From positions 1-46,965 of the forward strand of contig DAITAC010000020.1 in the NCBI GenBank assembly GCA_036824465.1: DNA of 46,965 nucleotides, in the 5' to 3' direction. Position 1 is the first letter of the stretch, and each line of letters opens with the position of its first letter. Under the pieces are notes generated by a model. It was not told the DNA's origin. It ran no database searches and saw only the letters and a program-made list of their open reading frames with translations. Both the position numbers and the translations under genes were made by a program. This document shows, piece by piece, positions 17,100-23,779 of this stretch. This stretch comes from JAKOQB01 sp036824465 (lineage in GTDB: Bacteria; Pseudomonadota; Gammaproteobacteria; Burkholderiales; Burkholderiaceae_F).

Positions 17100-17759
17100 T
17101 CAGCGGTCGGTCCGCCCGTCGATCGCGCCGCCCGCGGACGCGTGCAGGCCGCCGGTTCTTTCGAGCCAGTCGGCAATGCGCTCCACGGCGGCTCCAACAT
17201 CGTTATCCGAGATATCGAGCCGCAGCACGGGCAGCCTCGACTCCCCGACCAGCCGCTCCATCAGGCTTTGCTCGCGAACGAACGCGTCAAGATCATCGTA
17301 TTGGGCAGGGTTACCCGAGACCTGCAGCCGACGTGCACGTGCGGCCGCAAATGACTGCGGGGCGCGGCTCAGAAACACCAGCCGGAAGCCGAGCGGGATC
17401 AGGCGCCTCTCGAGCCAGCCGAAGTCGTAGTCCCTACCGTGCGTCTGCAGCTGAAAAGCGCGCGTGGAAATGTGAAAACGATCGACGATCCACGAGTAGT
17501 AGCGGAGCAACTCGAACAAGCGCGCCCAGGTCGAGTATGTCTCCATCGCCTGCGCTTCTTCCTCCGGGGCGAAATTGATCAAACCCCGGCCCCAGGGAAA
17601 GTTTGTGAAGGCGCACCACTCGGCCGAGATCAACGGTGAGTGGTAGCGGTATTTGCGCGGTCCGACAATGCGAGGATGCTCGTTCAGCGCGAACGCGATG
17701 TCGGTTTTGAACGTGAGACGCGTGCCTTCAAGGATGATCTTGGGGCAGAGCTTGGGCAT
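17100..17759 (-). CDS. Nucleoside/nucleotide-kinase-like protein with altered P-loop
   Basis: Protein of 219 residues whose layout resembles the thymidylate/deoxynucleoside kinase fold; I do not recognise a named family. The N-terminus MPKLCPKIILEGTRLTFKTD has the beta-strand and loop of a Walker A motif. The position of the second glycine is Phe17, followed by Lys18 and Thr19. A DRFHIST segment in the middle resembles the DR-x-S motif of such kinases, and RAPQSFAAARARRLQ could be a lid. The start at 17759 lies four bases after the leuA stop, so it is coupled to leuA; the frame upstream is an arginine-rich read-in. Substrate and activity are unknown. Confidence 0.75.
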   Translation of the reverse strand: MPKLCPKIILEGTRLTFKTDIAFALNEHPRIVGPRKYRYHSPLISAEWCAFTNFPWGRGLINFAPEEEAQAMETYSTWARLFELLRYYSWIVDRFHISTRAFQLQTHGRDYDFGWLERRLIPLGFRLVFLSRAPQSFAAARARRLQVSGNPAQYDDLDAFVREQSLMERLVGESRLPVLRLDISDNDVGAAVERIADWLERTGGLHASAGGAIDGRTDR

Positions 17760-17763
17760 TCGT

Positions 17764-19311
17764 TCACGGCGTCGGTGACGTCTGCGGGTTGAGGCGCTCG
17801 GCGGTCGTGTACAGCTTGTTGAGGGCACTTAGGTACGCCTTGGCGGATGCCGCGATGATGTCAGGGTCGGCGCCGACGCCGTTGACGATGCGCCCCGCGC
17901 GGCCGAGCCGCACGGTGACCTCGCCTTGCGATTCGGTCCCGGAAGTGATCGCATTGACCGAAAACAGCAGCAGTTCCGAACCGCTGTTCACGCGCGCCTC
18001 GATCGCGCGCATTGACGCGTCGACCGGACCATTGCCATCGGACTCGGAGACCACCTCCTGCGTGCCGATCGTGAACACGATGCGCGCGTGCGGCCGTTCT
18101 CCCGTTTCGGACCGCTGTGCCAGCGACACCAGCTTGAAGTGTTCGTCATGCGCCGTGACCGTTTCGTCGGAGAACAGGGACTGAATGTCCTCGTCGAAGA
18201 TCTCCGCCTTGCGGTCCGCAAGTTCCTTGAATTTGGCAAAGGCCGCGTTCAGCTCGGTTTCGCTTTCAATCGGGATGCTCAGTTCCTGCACGCGTTGCTT
18301 GAACGCATTGCGGCCCGAGAGCTTGCCGAGCACGATCTTGTTGGTGCTCCAGCCGACATCCTCGGCCCGCATGATTTCATAGGTATCGCGCGCCTTGAGC
18401 ACGCCGTCCTGGTGGATGCCGGACGCGTGCGCGAATGCATTGGCGCCAACCACCGCCTTGTTCGGCTGCACCGGGAAACCGGTGATTCCGGACACCAGTT
18501 TCGATGCGGGGACGATTTGCGTGGTGTCGATGCCGACGTCGAGACCGAAGAAATCGCGTCGCGTCTTTACCGCCATCACCACCTCTTCGAGCGAGCAGTT
18601 GCCGGCACGTTCGCCCAGGCCGTTGATCGTGCATTCGACCTGGCGCGCGCCGCCAATCTTGACCCCTGCCAGCGAATTCGCCACTGCCATGCCGAGATCG
18701 TTATGGCAATGCACGGACCAGATCGCCTTGTCCGAATTCGGAATGCGTCGCCGCAGGTCGAGCAGGAAGTTGCCGTAAAGCTCGGGAACCGCATAGCCCA
18801 CGGTGTCGGGGATGTTGATCGTCGTGGCCCCTTCCTTGATGACGGCCTCGATCACGCGGCAAAGAAAGTCCGGCTCCGAGCGATAGCCGTCCTCCGGCGA
18901 AAACTCGACGTTTTCCGTGAACCGGCGCGCGAACCGCACCGCGAGCTTCGCCTGCTCGAACACCTCGTCAGGCGTCATCCGCAGCTTCTTTTCCATATGC
19001 AGCGGCGAGGTCGCGATGAAGGTGTGAATGCGTTTGGATCTCGCACCTTCAAGCGCCGCGGCGGCGCGGCTGATGTCCTTGTCGTTGGCGCGTGCCAGCG
19101 AGCACACGGTCGAGTCCTTGATGGTGCTGGCAATCGCCTTCACTGCCTCAAAGTCGCCATTCGAGCTCGCAGCGAAGCCCGCCTCGATCACATCCACCCG
19201 CAGCCGCTCGAGCTGCTTGGCGATACGCAGCTTTTCCTCGCGCGTCATCGATGCGCCCGGGCTTTGCTCGCCGTCGCGCAAGGTGGTGTCGAAAATGATC
19301 AAGTGGTCCAT
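17764..19311 (-). CDS. leuA: 2-isopropylmalate synthase
   Basis: Condenses acetyl-CoA with 2-ketoisovalerate, the committed step of leucine synthesis; 515 residues. The catalytic N-terminal TIM barrel has FDTTLRDGEQSPGASM and the metal-binding HCHNDLG. The C-terminal regulatory domain for leucine feedback ends near YLSALNKLY. The start at 19311 (MDHLIIFDTTLRDGEQ) has GGAG at a seven-base spacing and matches the family. An in-frame ATG four codons upstream (19323) lacks a good ribosome-binding site. A leucine-rich leader peptide gene lies just upstream, suggesting attenuation by charged tRNA-Leu. Confidence 0.97.
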   Translation of the reverse strand: MDHLIIFDTTLRDGEQSPGASMTREEKLRIAKQLERLRVDVIEAGFAASSNGDFEAVKAIASTIKDSTVCSLARANDKDISRAAAALEGARSKRIHTFIATSPLHMEKKLRMTPDEVFEQAKLAVRFARRFTENVEFSPEDGYRSEPDFLCRVIEAVIKEGATTINIPDTVGYAVPELYGNFLLDLRRRIPNSDKAIWSVHCHNDLGMAVANSLAGVKIGGARQVECTINGLGERAGNCSLEEVVMAVKTRRDFFGLDVGIDTTQIVPASKLVSGITGFPVQPNKAVVGANAFAHASGIHQDGVLKARDTYEIMRAEDVGWSTNKIVLGKLSGRNAFKQRVQELSIPIESETELNAAFAKFKELADRKAEIFDEDIQSLFSDETVTAHDEHFKLVSLAQRSETGERPHARIVFTIGTQEVVSESDGNGPVDASMRAIEARVNSGSELLLFSVNAITSGTESQGEVTVRLGRAGRIVNGVGADPDIIAASAKAYLSALNKLYTTAERLNPQTSPTP

Positions 19312-19336
19312 GGGCGTCTCCATAACGGATCGTCCT

Positions 19337-19353
19337 GCCTGCGCCATGCAGGC
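19337..19353 (-). promoter_or_regulatory. Hairpin in the leuA leader (candidate attenuator)
   Basis: The leader RNA can form GCCTGC / GCAGGC, a perfect six-base stem with a five-base loop, between the leader-peptide stop and leuA. The 3' arm (RNA at 19345-19335) can instead pair with the leucine codons of the leader peptide at 19406-19397 (ten base pairs with one bulge). The two pairings are mutually exclusive, as in amino-acid attenuators. No T-run follows, so the output may be translational or Rho-dependent. Confidence 0.5.
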
Positions 19354-19382
19354 CGGATGTTGCAACAAGTTGTGGGGAGGAG

Positions 19383-19469
19383 TTAGCTGCGCGCGGGGCG
19401 CAGCAGAAGCAGACGCAGCAGATCGGCGCCCGCGGCGGAAGACAGGATGGTGAATGAGCAGAGGGGCAT
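19383..19469 (-). CDS. Leucine-rich leader peptide of leuA
   Basis: Short gene of 28 codons (MPLCSFTIL...ARS) ending 71 bases before the leuA start. Six of residues 17-23 are leucine (LLRLLLL, codons at 19401-19421, CTG and one CTT), the hallmark of a leucine operon leader peptide. The ribosome would stall there when charged tRNA-Leu is scarce. A promoter-like pair (19500-19505 and 19477-19482) would start transcription at or next to the ATG, giving a nearly leaderless message with no Shine-Dalgarno site. The role is inferred from position and codon content; the peptide has no other expected function. Confidence 0.75.
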   Translation of the reverse strand: MPLCSFTILSSAAGADLLRLLLLRPARS

Positions 19470-19476
19470 GTGCCGG

Positions 19477-19505
19477 ACTATAGGCCGAAACACACGTTGC
19501 GACAA
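19477..19505 (-). promoter_or_regulatory. Promoter of leuA and its leader peptide
   Basis: On the minus strand TTGTCG (19505-19500) and TATAGT (19482-19477) are separated by exactly 17 bases; they match the sigma-70 consensus at 4 of 6 and 5 of 6 positions. Seven bases separate the -10 from the leader-peptide ATG, so the transcript should begin at or one base before that ATG. Confidence 0.65.
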
Positions 19506-19521
19506 CCGCGCAGCGCGGCAC

Positions 19522-20355
19522 TTAACCCGATGCGTCAGTCGACGGCGGCACCGGCTTGGCCGGATTGGGACGACCGAGCCACCACTGCCATGCCAATAAC
19601 ACATATCCCGACAGCGCGTAGCAGCAGAACAGGCTGAACAGCGCGATCGGCGGATCGGACGAAACAAAGAAGACGATGACGATGGCGACCACCATGACCC
19701 AGAACGGCACGCTACGCGCGAGATGAAAGCTCTTTCCACTGTAGAACGGGGCGCTCGACACCATCGTCAGTCCGGCATAAACGGTGATCCCAAATGCAAA
19801 CCACGGCATCCAGGCGTCCTTGATGTGGAACTTGTTGTCGATCGCCAGCCAGACGAAACCGGCGACCAGCGCCGCGGCCGCGGGACTGGGCAGACCCTGG
19901 AAGTAGCGCTTGTCGATGACGCCGATGTTGGCGTTGAAGCGCGCCAGCCGCAACGCGGCGCCCGCGCAGTAGACAAACGCGCCGGCCCATCCCCAGCGGC
20001 CGATGTCGTGAAGAATCCATTCGTACATCACCAGCGCCGGCGCAACGCCAAACGAGGTCATGTCAGACAGGGAGTCGAATTGCTCGCCGAACGCGCTCTG
20101 CGTGTTCGTTAGCCGCGCAACGCGCCCGTCCATGCCGTCAAGGACCATCGCGACAAAAATCGCGATCGCAGCCCACTCGAAGCGCTGGTTCATCGCCTGC
20201 ACGATCGCGAAGAAGCCAGCGAACAGCGCCGCCAGCGTGAAAAGGTTCGGCAGCAGATAGATGCCGCGGCGGCGGCGCGGCACGACGACCTCGTCGCCCA
20301 CGCCAGGCGTGGCGGTCAATCCGAACGGGCGCGGCTTGCGACGGCGGAAACGCAT
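19522..20355 (-). CDS. pssA: CDP-diacylglycerol-serine O-phosphatidyltransferase
   Basis: Makes phosphatidylserine from CDP-diacylglycerol and serine in the inner membrane, the precursor of phosphatidylethanolamine. It has 277 residues and about eight hydrophobic helices (membrane type, unlike the soluble E. coli enzyme). The CDP-alcohol phosphatidyltransferase motif is complete: Asp76, Gly77, Ala80, Arg81, Gly90, Asp94 and Asp98. The N-terminus is basic. Its ATG lies three bases from a 17-base terminal inverted repeat, so its likely ribosome-binding site (ATAGG) belongs to that repeat. Psd, the next enzyme in the pathway, is encoded upstream in the same direction. Confidence 0.95.
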   Translation of the reverse strand: MRFRRRKPRPFGLTATPGVGDEVVVPRRRRGIYLLPNLFTLAALFAGFFAIVQAMNQRFEWAAIAIFVAMVLDGMDGRVARLTNTQSAFGEQFDSLSDMTSFGVAPALVMYEWILHDIGRWGWAGAFVYCAGAALRLARFNANIGVIDKRYFQGLPSPAAAALVAGFVWLAIDNKFHIKDAWMPWFAFGITVYAGLTMVSSAPFYSGKSFHLARSVPFWVMVVAIVIVFFVSSDPPIALFSLFCCYALSGYVLLAWQWWLGRPNPAKPVPPSTDASG

Positions 20356-20358
20356 ATG

Positions 20359-20640
20359 GAACCTATCTCAAGATCCCCGGTGGTCGTGGCGGAGCCACAT
20401 TGGGCGCAGGGCTAGGCGCCTCATTTGCCAAATTAGGGGGACCATTGCTCCTGCAAGGACACGAGCCGCAACAACGCCATGCGCCCAATGCGGCCCCGCC
20501 CCGGAGGGTTGCGACGATAAGGCGGCGTCTGCGGCGTTGGCCGTCTCGGCCGTTGGCCCGGCTACTGTCCTTCGACAGCCGCCTTGGATCCACCGCCTTC
20601 TCGTTGCAACGCGATCCATCGGTGATCTTGAGATAGGTTC
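20359..20640. mobile_element. 282-bp element with perfect 17-bp terminal inverted repeats (MITE-like)
   Basis: GAACCTATCTCAAGATC at 20359-20375 is repeated exactly, inverted, at 20624-20640. Nested palindromes lie inside: CATTGGGCGCA (about 20398-20408) against TGCGCCCAATG (about 20479-20489), and AAGGCGGC (20519) against GCCGCCTT (about 20578). There is no convincing gene; short open frames exist on both strands but show no family features. No clear target duplication is seen. The element fills the whole space between the psd stop codon, whose last base it provides, and the pssA start. Small size, terminal repeats and lack of a transposase suggest a MITE; a structured regulatory RNA is the alternative. 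Confidence 0.7.
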
Positions 20641-21278
20641 TAAAGTTCCGCCAGAATCGACGAGGTTGCCGCCACCACGTCGCCCACTGCGACTCTCGGT
20701 CGCGCGGTCAACGGCAGATAAACATCCACGCGCGAGCCGAAGCGGATGAAGCCGTAACGCTGCCCGCGTGAGAGGCGATCGCCCGCCTTGACGTAACACA
20801 GGATGCGACGCGCGATCAGCCCGGCGACCTGCACCACCGTGATCCGCTCGCCGTCGAGTCGCATCACCATCGCGTTGCGCTCATTCTCGGTTGAGGCCTT
20901 GTCGAGATCGGCATTGATGAACTTGCCGGTCTGGTAGTCGACGCGTTCGACCGTGCCGTCGACCGGCGCGCGGTTGCTGTGCACATTGAACACATTCATG
21001 AACACGCTGATCAGCAGCGTGTCACGATCGGTGTACGGATCGTGCGCCTTCTCGACTTTCACGATACGGCCGTCGGCGGGCGCCAGCACGGCGTTGGACT
21101 GCGAGGGGATCTCACGGGGCGGATCGCGAAAGAACTGGACCACGAACACGAGCAGCAGCCAAAGTGGTAACGACCACCACAACCCGGCCAGCGCGTACAC
21201 GACCACCGCCGCGGCCAGTGCGATCGCAATGAAGGGCCAGCCTTCGCGCGCCAGCAATGGATGGGGATAGGTCGACAC
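20640..21278 (-). CDS. psd: Phosphatidylserine decarboxylase proenzyme (short type)
   Basis: Converts phosphatidylserine to phosphatidylethanolamine. At 212 residues it is the short, archaeal-type form. N-terminal hydrophobic segments (about 14-48) anchor it in the membrane. Family blocks APADGRIVKVE and FMNVFNVHSNRAPVDG are present. Self-cleavage at Gly181-Ser182 in RFGSRVDVYLP would create the pyruvoyl group. The gene is upstream of and co-directional with pssA. Its stop codon (TAG) uses the first base of the terminal inverted repeat next to it. Confidence 0.95.
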   Translation of the reverse strand: MSTYPHPLLAREGWPFIAIALAAAVVVYALAGLWWSLPLWLLLVFVVQFFRDPPREIPSQSNAVLAPADGRIVKVEKAHDPYTDRDTLLISVFMNVFNVHSNRAPVDGTVERVDYQTGKFINADLDKASTENERNAMVMRLDGERITVVQVAGLIARRILCYVKAGDRLSRGQRYGFIRFGSRVDVYLPLTARPRVAVGDVVAATSSILAEL

Positions 21279-21341
21279 CGAGCAGGGTCTCCGAACGCGA
21301 CGTCCGTATGGTATCGGAGCAGCGCGCCCAGCGTGCGCAAC

Positions 21342-22061
21342 TCAAGGCAGGAAACGAACCTTGGCCGAAAGCGTGACCTGCTGTGTTGACTGGCCGGCAT
21401 CCATCTGGGGTTCCGCAACAGCATCTGCCGCTCCTGCGGCCTGCATGCGTGCCATCGCCACCACCGGAGGACGCCCGCCGGTCGGAATCCCGAAGTTCAT
21501 TTCCTCGATCCGTTGGCGCGCAGCGGGGACATTCAAGGCCTGGGCCGCGGCGGCGACACGCGCGTTCAGGTTCGCGATCGCGCGCTGGATCAACTCGCCC
21601 TCGACACGCTCGCGCGCGGTGCTCGAAAGCCGGAAATCGAGCCCGCCCAGCGCCAGCTGCTGCTGGCCGGCAGCGATCGCTTTCGGCAGATTAGCGAGTT
21701 CCGTCGTGCGCACATTGACACTTTGCCGCACTCGCCAGCCGATGATCTTGCGCCCGGTGCCGGACTGATAGACAGGATAACTGCCGTAGCCGGACGTTTC
21801 GACCTGCGCCTTGGGATCGGCCCGCCTGATCGACGCCACGCCCTCGGAGACGCGCTGGTTGACCTGCGACTGCGCTCGCGCAAGCTCGGGTTCCTGCAGT
21901 TCCAGGAAGAACGACACCACCGCTTCGTCATTTGCGACTTCGAGTTCGGCTGCGCCGGTCATGATCAGCAGGGTGCCTTCGAAGCGCGGCGGTGTCGGCG
22001 TCTGTGCGAACACGGCAGTCATGATGAATGCGGCGGCCAGCGGAAGCCAGCGAAGGCTCAT
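21342..22061 (-). CDS. SIMPL-domain (DUF541) periplasmic protein
   Basis: Protein of 239 residues with a signal peptide (MSLRWLPLAAAFIMTAVFAQ) and a SIMPL/DUF541 domain over most of the rest, including NDEAVVSFFLELQ, the region after it and the RRADPKAQVETSGYGSYPVY segment. The start at 22061 has GGAG seven bases upstream. Proteins of this family are periplasmic or outer-membrane associated and poorly understood; some have been linked to stress tolerance. It lies between ilvC and psd in the same direction, with an ilvC terminator-like hairpin in the gap, so it may have its own promoter. Confidence 0.85.
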   Translation of the reverse strand: MSLRWLPLAAAFIMTAVFAQTPTPPRFEGTLLIMTGAAELEVANDEAVVSFFLELQEPELARAQSQVNQRVSEGVASIRRADPKAQVETSGYGSYPVYQSGTGRKIIGWRVRQSVNVRTTELANLPKAIAAGQQQLALGGLDFRLSSTARERVEGELIQRAIANLNARVAAAAQALNVPAARQRIEEMNFGIPTGGRPPVVAMARMQAAGAADAVAEPQMDAGQSTQQVTLSAKVRFLP

Positions 22062-22100
22062 GTCGAACTCCGATAAGCAGTGGCGTGTCGATTCACGCGC

Positions 22101-22129
22101 AAAGGTTGCGGGACGGTTCACCCGCAACC
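22101..22129 (-). terminator. Terminator-like hairpin after ilvC
   Basis: On the minus strand GGTTGCGGG and CCCGCAACC form a perfect nine-base stem with an eight-base loop, followed by TTT. It lies about 27 bases after the ilvC stop. The T-run is short, so termination may be partial. Confidence 0.5.
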
Positions 22130-22156
22130 CGCGCACCCGCTTTGATGCCCGGCCGA

Positions 22157-23173
22157 TCAGTTCTTGGATCGATCGACCAGGCGATTGGCCTTGATCCAGG
22201 GCATCATGGCTCTGAGCTTTTCGCCCACCTTCTCGATTTCGTGCTCGGCCATGAGGCGCCGCCGCGCGTGCAGCGTGGTCGCACCCGCCCGGTTCTCCAG
22301 GATGAAACTCTTCGCGTACTCACCGGTCTGGATCCGGTCCAATGCGCGCTTCATCGCTGCCTTGGTATCGGCAGTGATGATCTCCGGGCCCGTCACGTAT
22401 TCGCCATATTCGGCGTTGTTCGAAATCGAGTAGTTCATGTTGGCGATGCCACCCTCGTACATCAGGTCGACGATCAGCTTCAATTCATGCAGGCACTCGA
22501 AATAGGCCATCTCGGGTGCATAGCCGGCTTCGACCAGGGTCTCGAACCCGGCCTTCACCAGTTCGACACAGCCGCCGCAAAGCACGGTCTGTTCGCCGAA
22601 CAGATCGGTCTCCGTCTCCTCGCGGAAGTTGGTCTCGATCACGCCGGCCTTGCCACCGCCGATCGCTGCCGCGTATGACAAAGCGATGTCACGCGCTGCA
22701 CCCGAGGCGTTCTGATGCACGGCGATCAGCATCGGCACGCCGCCACCTTGTGCGTAGGTCGAGCGCACCGTGTGGCCGGGTGCTTTCGGCGCGACCATGA
22801 TGACGTCGAGATCGGCGCGCGGCTGAATCTGGCCGAAATGAATGTTGAAGCCATGCGCGAACGCGAGCGCCGCGCCCTGCTTGATGTTGGGCTCGATCGA
22901 CTGGCGATAGACATCGGCATGGTTTTCATCGGGCAGCAGGATCATCACGACATCGGCGTCCTTCACGGCGGCGCCGACCTCCTTGACGTCGAGCCCGGCG
23001 TTGGCCGCCTTGTTCCACGATGGGCCTCCTTTTCTGACGGCGACGGTGACCTTGACGCCCGACTCCTTCAGATTCAGCGCATGCGCGTGTCCCTGCGAGC
23101 CGTAACCCACAATCGCGACCTTCTTGCCCTTGACCAGCGATAGATCCGCATCCTTGTCGTAATAGACCTTCAT
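22157..23173 (-). CDS. ilvC: Ketol-acid reductoisomerase (NADP+)
   Basis: Second common enzyme of isoleucine and valine synthesis; isomerises and reduces acetolactate. At 338 residues it is the short class I form. The Rossmann motif GYGSQGHAHALNL begins at Gly23, and the metal-binding knotted domain includes NFREETETDLFGEQTVLCGG and YSISNNAEYGEY. The start at 23173 has AGGAG six bases upstream; the frame upstream of it is not conserved-looking. It follows ilvH after a 114-base gap containing a strong hairpin. Confidence 0.98.
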   Translation of the reverse strand: MKVYYDKDADLSLVKGKKVAIVGYGSQGHAHALNLKESGVKVTVAVRKGGPSWNKAANAGLDVKEVGAAVKDADVVMILLPDENHADVYRQSIEPNIKQGAALAFAHGFNIHFGQIQPRADLDVIMVAPKAPGHTVRSTYAQGGGVPMLIAVHQNASGAARDIALSYAAAIGGGKAGVIETNFREETETDLFGEQTVLCGGCVELVKAGFETLVEAGYAPEMAYFECLHELKLIVDLMYEGGIANMNYSISNNAEYGEYVTGPEIITADTKAAMKRALDRIQTGEYAKSFILENRAGATTLHARRRLMAEHEIEKVGEKLRAMMPWIKANRLVDRSKN

Positions 23174-23227
23174 GTCTTCTCCTAATGATTGCTTTGATGG
23201 CTTGTTCGATCGTGGCCGGAGGAGCAA

Positions 23228-23250
23228 GAGGGGGCCCGCCGAGCCCCCTC
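23228..23250. promoter_or_regulatory. GC-rich hairpin between ilvH and ilvC
   Basis: GAGGGGGC and GCCCCCTC form a perfect eight-base stem with a seven-base loop. On the minus strand it is followed by TTGCTCC, not a real T-run. It may reduce transcription between ilvIH and ilvC or protect mRNA ends; no leader peptide is seen. Confidence 0.45.
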
Positions 23251-23287
23251 GTTCCTGATGATTGCGGAACGCATATTGCGGGACACG

Positions 23288-23779
23288 TCAGACCCGCAGG
23301 ATGCGTTCCCCGCGGCCGATGCCCGAGCTGCCGGTACGCACGGTCTCGAGGATCGAGGCGCGATCGACGCCACGAATGAACGCATCGAGCTTGCCGGTGG
23401 CGCCGGTCAGCTCGATCGTGTAGGTGCGCTCAGTGACGTCGATGATGCGGCCGCGGAAAATGTCGGCCATCCGCTTCATCTCCTCGCGCTCCTTGCCGAC
23501 CGCGCGCACCTTGATCAGCATCAGCTCGCGCTCGGTGAAATCGCCCTCGGTCAGATCGACGACCTTGACGACCTCGATCAGCCGGTTCAGGTGCTTGGTG
23601 ATCTGCTCAATCACATCATCAGAACCGACGGTCACGATCGTCATTCGCGACAGCGACGCATCTTCCGTTGGCGCCACCGTCAGTGTTTCGATGTTGTAAC
23701 CGCGCGCAGAGAACAATCCCACCACGCGCGATAGCGCGCCAGGCTCATTTTCGAGCAGGACCGAGATGATGTGCCGCAT
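23288..23779 (-). CDS. ilvH: Acetolactate synthase small (regulatory) subunit
   Basis: Regulatory subunit that gives acetolactate synthase its activity and valine feedback; 163 residues, the usual length. The N-terminal ACT domain starts MRHIISVLLENEPGALSRVVGLFSARGYNIE, and the C-terminal ALS-associated domain contains the ELMLIKVRA segment. The ATG directly follows the ilvI stop codon without a gap, so translation is coupled. (An alternative name in this lineage is ilvN.). Confidence 0.97.
   Translation of the reverse strand: MRHIISVLLENEPGALSRVVGLFSARGYNIETLTVAPTEDASLSRMTIVTVGSDDVIEQITKHLNRLIEVVKVVDLTEGDFTERELMLIKVRAVGKEREEMKRMADIFRGRIIDVTERTYTIELTGATGKLDAFIRGVDRASILETVRTGSSGIGRGERILRV

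Noticed and set aside
20363..20636. Short open frames inside the 282-bp element
   Set aside because: Several overlapping frames exist on both strands. They have no ribosome-binding site or motif and are explained by the palindromic, GC-rich sequence.
23228..23250. Rho-independent terminator between ilvH and ilvC
   Set aside because: The stem is strong but is followed by TTGCTCC with no T-run, so it is reported only as a hairpin.
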